Source: a bacterium | GTDB lineage: Bacteria; Fidelibacterota; UBA2242 | Direction of reading: 5' to 3' | Length of the DNA: 7,691 bases | Assembly (NCBI GenBank): GCA_018895675.1 | Contig: JAHIOG010000224.1 | Coordinates: 1 to 7,691, forward strand | In this document: positions 7,201-7,691 of the stretch, one piece after another | Position numbering within the stretch: position 1 is the first letter of the stretch | Layout: each line of letters starts with the position of its first letter | Notes under the pieces: generated by a model | Seen by the model: the letters and a program-made list of their open reading frames with translations, nothing else | Database searches by the model: none | Told to the model about the DNA's origin: nothing | Made by a program: the position numbers and the translations under genes

Positions 7201-7691
7201 ACAGGTATCAGGCGGCAGGCGGGAACACTTATATAAACGGGAAATCATCAATAAGTTTGACGGTTTATGAGCCTGTAGTTTATGGAACAAGCACGGGGGT
7301 TGCATATAGCGAATACAGGGTAGAATATAGTTCGGGGTTTGGGTCTGGAGATTCGGGACTCGAAGGGATACTGATAAGCAGTGGAACATACAGCGAGCCT
7401 ATAAATTTAGTTGATGACGGGAAGTATTTGATTTCCTATTATTCTGTGGACAATGCCGGAAATATAGAAATTGCCAAATCAACGACAATTTATGTTGACG
7501 GAACAGCGCCGATAACAGAATACAGGGTATCCCGCCTTTGGCGGGACGGGGAGGGTGTGGGGGAGAGCGGAGAGGAAAGAACTTATATAAATGCCGGAAG
7601 TTCCATTGTATTGACCGCTATTGACCCGATATCAAACGGCGTAAGTTCGGGGATAAAGGAAATTTATTATAACTTAAACGGTTCAACTGCC
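1209..7691 (+). CDS. Giant exported multidomain protein: M23 metallopeptidase, Ig-like, OmpL47-like, FN3-like and NHL propeller domains (3' end outside window)
   Basis: The frame is open for 2161 codons to the window edge, without a stop. Residues 1-20 are a signal peptide (K2, R3, hydrophobic core, GNS before Q21). Residues 30-225 are an M23 (LytM/lysostaphin-type) zinc peptidase. H49 and D53 lie in FHEGIDY, H102 in LYGHI, and H209 and H211 in THLHLGL; these match the zinc ligands and catalytic histidines of LytM. Such enzymes cut peptidoglycan cross-links or short peptides. Three Ig-like segments follow (about 238-380, 381-478, 479-592), then a cysteine-clustered unknown segment (593-815). 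A recurring unrecognised module appears three times (A about 818-934, B about 941-1071, C about 1854-1984). OmpL47/Ig-like repeats lie at 1084-1190, 1191-1305, 1985-2096 and from 2097. FN3-like segments at 1306-1398 and 1761-1853 flank six NHL-type blades (1403-1760). No membrane segment or anchor is seen so far; a sorting signal may lie beyond the window. Activity is inferred from motifs only; the binding partner and target are unknown. Confidence 0.9.
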   Translation, partial: MKRLILILALCLIWNTKGNSQSIPLPQKWSNWIITSDYGPRSLPGYDFHEGIDYSAGVGDTDMGTPISSVESGYITNIVSRGDFYNIDVKGYEEGHNWLYGHIFSVSSSTTSMVTPEKDSNRVWELRLGAAHINIFDGKETKGNIVILWKDDTRTESIKIFSVIANSWIKINGNFLNTNDSLIVTSKHVSTLDDIAPMGNANPTPLYTHLHLGLNYPNDNPFLYLQHPLDTLATAVIEKPLDGHLFAPFELEDPNYPIKVRVESTDGYDVDKLTLWVRASDGRLHHLGKAGDPTFSYGGREDKERGGTKINVTQSNGSTTGIIPLDADLTKSDNQPGLDRFIFSQKFSDLNLLDGEHTLIADLRDVNGNQTLVESKFRIDSSSPVVSVQSISLYDNFSGTTTLNPSTLELNHNFVFNDAGSGISTVTITGPSDNLINWEFDPPVISTDVAFENMELGQYVVRAVDAVGNETIAPFRIGSLEISVSTPSSAIYDYTFHSTEENPYWIEYGCKIAINGVSSISLDRIELFEIVPSEADPRIIKSSQIAEVLSSTTVVFDLGISSSIYSYDSPDYLAKVWDTGGNAVQTIFNLRPDSQATSSSEGVYTNTYLSPHNNICLQADAREGNFTSNPIDIYSNENLIPGVVFPHIYKLPYGIIQNPFFVTWTNPKGDLPTLFNISIGDRQDIGDVELYLRTGDEEDVSDGEFIQIAKRHYFFADGENIPEENCSCSFQHPCICYTEQSYPNRVIPLKQYAQSKLVLKNPPPSSVVRQMCDPSDSEGMCPQGYEVSPEGSGSPAFDGTKVNPVYYYSIDPYMVSESNISVPLGSNVTIAFDQITTAGNIGMSIGYDLPPLGYVSLPKNNIFDINSNIEFDNAIITFAYELEGMSSLQESQIKIAKVIDSAQGLYEELSTTVDTINKKVSANITSFSRFIIIAPAYSTPNTIQSFETIAGNPEIEFISNEAIVSSEKIAESSLFNQKIVKWLKDNNKIPVGNMYFVGPDNTEFSPNAHVKMRYDETKLAALNVTENDLELYEFSVDSSLMFKVPRNILDTEKNEINAEVSKLHSLFAVLVSSQHIPSEDIMYPETTLSYSSAVFFKDAEVYISTGMMITLEGIDYPLKNQPAFTLYLKDISPDFNCLKTAYNPLDANGTCSNPIYQSIFSLTEGAHTVYYGSVDNAGNFENTKSTSIFVDGTAPVTTAEVRGEQIADGERVYITATDSVTLTAIDPVVNGVASGMYDISFLIDKTMEECEDIIEDDNAPQGTCENPGYTLPFTLSAGTHTVYYLSEDNVGNEEVKSVTIVVVEPSFSFDFNGIAQSPTSISWAWNLKENATAYQIFSSSGGAISPVLTESATYYIQANLIPNARYSNFLRAYGDTIDESSISEAVTFANLPEAIEVFDFGQNASLVIGQSDFATTSYGTASDKLGSPAALVFDKNGNLWISDRSNNRILRFPSPFSNGMSADLVIGHDNFYSKDYVRLSASITPYPSGMAFDAAGNLWVTMIGRILRFSLPFSNGMSADMVIGVENFYLYGGGCAQNKLNVGAWSEINFDKDDALWVADFDNNRVLRFSPPFSMGMNADMVIGQMDFITCRTGYPFFPSERNLKSPMDVEFDSEDNMWIADFSSNRVLKYIPPFFTGMSASLVLGQKNFTENNSITGLQEPNSSSLNGPASLKFDNYNNLYVADAYDDRVLKYRSPFSNGMDASLVLGQNDFNSTFNMNMQASFNLPVGVEASGFVTSDAQGRLWVADTLNNRVLMFEPVRAGIFTNIGISSFTVNWLVNNNSAETIYVAEISPYKDFSAQVINSGYTNQDNFTFTGLNSKTIYYARVKAIGLEGIETVYTNLGYDTTLKTPKIIVSTITINGNPEVSFSAFIEPTLVYLSTVSEVGTIVLSTAAEQGLTLASNLYEIGPEGIYEPPASLTFYYSTTTLADLGLLEEDIAIYEYFADIGWVKLDNQVFDFNNNRITVPITQIVSIFGVFGLVKDRTASITILEVIGDRYQAAGGNTYINGKSSISLTVYEPVVYGTSTGVAYSEYRVEYSSGFGSGDSGLEGILISSGTYSEPINLVDDGKYLISYYSVDNAGNIEIAKSTTIYVDGTAPITEYRVSRLWRDGEGVGESGEERTYINAGSSIVLTAIDPISNGVSSGIKEIYYNLNGSTA
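1296..1883 (+). other. M23 peptidase domain with a long internal insertion
   Basis: This segment encodes residues 30-225 of the giant protein. It opens with SDYGPR, the usual 'S.fG.R' entry of M23 domains, then FHEGIDYSAG (H49, D53), GTPISSVESGYI, LYGHI (H102) and THLHLGL (H209, H211). All five active-site positions known from LytM are present, so the enzyme is probably active rather than a degenerate scaffold. The gap between H102 and H209 is 107 residues; in LytM the equivalent gap is about 31. The extra residues, about 110-200, include a beta-rich stretch (RVWELRLGAAHINIFDG and onward) that may form a separate small domain or a lid over the active site. Confidence 0.85.
1920..2981 (+). other. 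Three Ig-like beta-sandwich segments
   Basis: These encode residues 238-591 directly after the peptidase. The first closes with GEHTLIADLRDVNGNQT and the second with GQYVVRAVDAVGNET, the 'G.y.v...D..GN.t' ending of bacterial Ig-like stalk domains. The third ends more loosely with YLAKVWDTGGNAVQT. Divergence between the three is high, so boundaries are approximate. Such domains usually act as spacers or adhesion modules on exported proteins. Confidence 0.6.
3384..3551 (+). other. Cysteine cluster in an unrecognised segment of the giant protein
   Basis: Six cysteines lie close together: C726, C728, C734 and C736 in the pattern C-x-C-x5-C-x-C (CSCSFQHPCIC), then C772 and C781. The giant protein is otherwise cysteine-poor. 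In an exported protein these are likely disulfides; metal binding by the paired CxC motifs is an alternative. The surrounding segment (residues 593-815) matches no family I can name. Confidence 0.5.
3795..4010 (+). repeat. Recurring module A of the giant protein
   Basis: This is the core of the first of three divergent copies of an unrecognised beta-rich module, residues 863-934; a leader with VPLGSNVTIAFDQI precedes it. The shared pattern is an alternating strand (NAIITFAYEL here), a short acidic turn after a Leu-rich stretch, a strand reporting a value, then a closing strand with a conserved Phe (TSFSRFIII here). It is the most divergent of the three copies. It somewhat resembles ZU5-like or 'IPT-like' modules in other exported proteins, but no named family can be assigned with confidence. 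Confidence 0.5.
4182..4421 (+). repeat. Recurring module B of the giant protein
   Basis: This second copy covers residues 992-1071. It aligns with module C along its length: MYFVGPDNTEFSPNAHVKM against LYEIGPEGIYEPPASLTF, and KLAALNVTENDLELYEF against TLADLGLLEEDIAIYEYF. Both end in a strand with a conserved Phe (SLFAVLV and SIFGVFGLV). A longer N-terminal half, with GNPEIEFISNEA near residue 950, parallels INGNPEVSFSAF before module C. Confidence 0.6.
4458..5123 (+). repeat. Two tandem OmpL47/Ig-like repeats with matching cysteine pairs
   Basis: Repeat 1 covers residues 1084-1190 and repeat 2 residues 1191-1305. Each runs through a strand region, a cysteine loop, a GxHTVYY strand, a D-N-x-G-N turn and a closing strand; repeat 1 leads into VDGTAPVTT, which opens repeat 2. 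The cysteine loops are C1137-C1151 and C1250-C1264, both exactly 14 apart and both ending GTCxNP, so a disulfide in each is likely. The pattern matches bacterial 'OmpL47-type beta-barrel/Ig-like' repeats, which act as stalk or ligand-binding units. Bases 4801-4920 contain 64 G or C in 120 by hand count, well above most of the gene. Confidence 0.65.
5124..5402 (+). other. Fibronectin type III-like segment before the NHL propeller
   Basis: Residues 1306-1398 show the FN3 signature spread: SPTSISWAWN near the start (the 't.l.l.W' strand), ATAYQIF (the 'Y.v' strand), then LIPNARYSNFLRAYG (the 'L.p.t.Y...v.A' strand). The segment links the OmpL47-like repeats to the propeller and is mirrored by a second FN3-like segment on the far side. 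Confidence 0.6.
5415..6488 (+). repeat. Six tandem NHL-type beta-propeller blades
   Basis: Blades start at 5415, 5589, 5760, 5940, 6126 and 6315 and are 57-63 codons each. Each runs from a (S/N/D)A(S/D)(L/M)V(I/L)G strand, through a variable loop, to a strand like GNLWISDRSNNRILRF and a PFSNGM linker. The motif D-x-x-(N/D)-(N/D)-R-(V/I)-L marks NHL repeats; blade 2 has lost most of it. Six blades suit one closed propeller, a common NHL form. NHL propellers bind proteins, glycans or RNA, or act as lyase scaffolds; in an exported protein a binding role is the natural inference. The ligand is unknown. Confidence 0.82.
6489..6767 (+). other. Fibronectin type III-like segment after the NHL propeller
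   Basis: Residues 1761-1853 contain ISSFTVNWLVNN, TIYVAEIS and then FTGLNSKTIYYARVKAIG, the classical FN3 order of Trp strand, Tyr strand and 'L...t.Y...v.a.g'. It pairs with the FN3-like segment at 5124-5402 to bracket the propeller. Confidence 0.68.
6924..7160 (+). repeat. Recurring module C of the giant protein
   Basis: This third copy covers residues 1906-1984. It contains YEIGPEGIYEPPASLTFYY, TLADLGLLEEDIAIYEYF, GWVKLDNQ and a closing ITQIVSIFGVFGLV strand. It is clearly closest to module B. It sits just before a new run of OmpL47-like repeats, as module B does, so a whole block of B plus OmpL47-like repeats seems to have been duplicated. Confidence 0.6.
7161..7691 (+). repeat. Second run of OmpL47/Ig-like repeats, the last one cut by the window edge
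   Basis: Residues 1985-2096 form one repeat: TYINGKSSISLTVYEP, then KYLISYYSVDNAGNIE, ending in TTIYVDGTAPIT. It lacks the cysteine pair seen in the earlier repeats. From residue 2097 a further repeat begins and contains SSIVLTAIDPISNGVSSG, closely matching DSVTLTAIDPVVNGVASG of the repeat at 4779-5123. The array probably continues to the right. The last repeat carries a GC-rich hairpin insert near its start. Confidence 0.65.
7530..7575 (+). repeat. GC-rich palindrome plus G-tracts inserted in frame
   Basis: TCCCGCC (7530-7536) and GGCGGGA (7540-7546) form a perfect 7-bp stem with a TTT loop. Four G-tracts follow or overlap at 7543-7545, 7548-7551, 7553-7555 and 7559-7563, then a purine-rich tail. 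The composition differs sharply from the surrounding gene. Compared with the other repeats, the encoded stretch (RLWRDGEGVGESGEER) is roughly 8 residues longer than the matching stretch of the 4779-5123 repeat and has no counterpart in style. It looks like a small dispersed palindromic element that entered the coding frame without breaking it. Transcription termination is unlikely, since no T-run follows. Confidence 0.55.

Noticed and set aside
7530..7546. Hairpin as a Rho-independent terminator
   Set aside because: It is inside an uninterrupted coding frame and is followed by a G-rich stretch rather than a T-run.

Overview
The window is AT-rich DNA with standard-code codon use. It holds the 3' end of a transposase gene followed by a tight two-gene, plus-strand unit encoding exported proteins. 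The second gene is very large and runs off the right edge. No tRNA, rRNA, CRISPR array or terminator is visible, and no gap between genes exceeds about 40 bases. Three traits suggest a Gram-negative, poorly characterised lineage such as Elusimicrobiota or Omnitrophota: Ig-like repeats ending in VDGTAP, NHL blades joined by a SNGMSADLVIG-type linker, and a Y1 (REP-associated) transposase tail. This is recognition by style, not a database match, and the phylum call is tentative.

Layout. Bases 1-138 are the last 45 codons of a transposase ending in a GRPRK tail. Its stop codon runs straight into a GAACCGTCCCC motif (138-152) of a type often found beside such genes. A 345-residue secreted protein of unknown function follows (175-1212), lysine-rich and apparently built of short beta-propeller-like repeats. 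Its stop overlaps the next start as ATGA, so the two genes are probably co-transcribed and translationally coupled. The second gene (1209 to beyond 7691) has 2161 codons in the window without a stop.

Domain order in the giant protein: signal peptide; M23 zinc metallopeptidase with all five expected active-site residues but a long insertion; three Ig-like beta-sandwich segments; a cysteine-clustered segment of unknown type; modules A and B of a recurring unrecognised domain; two OmpL47/Ig-like repeats with matching cysteine pairs; a fibronectin-III-like segment; six NHL-type blades; a second fibronectin-III-like segment; module C; and further OmpL47-like repeats that continue past the window.

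The inferred picture is an exported or surface-anchored multidomain protein with a peptidoglycan- or peptide-cleaving head on a long stalk of binding modules, made together with a smaller secreted partner. The last repeat carries a GC-rich hairpin plus four G-tracts that sits in frame and looks like a small inserted palindromic element.
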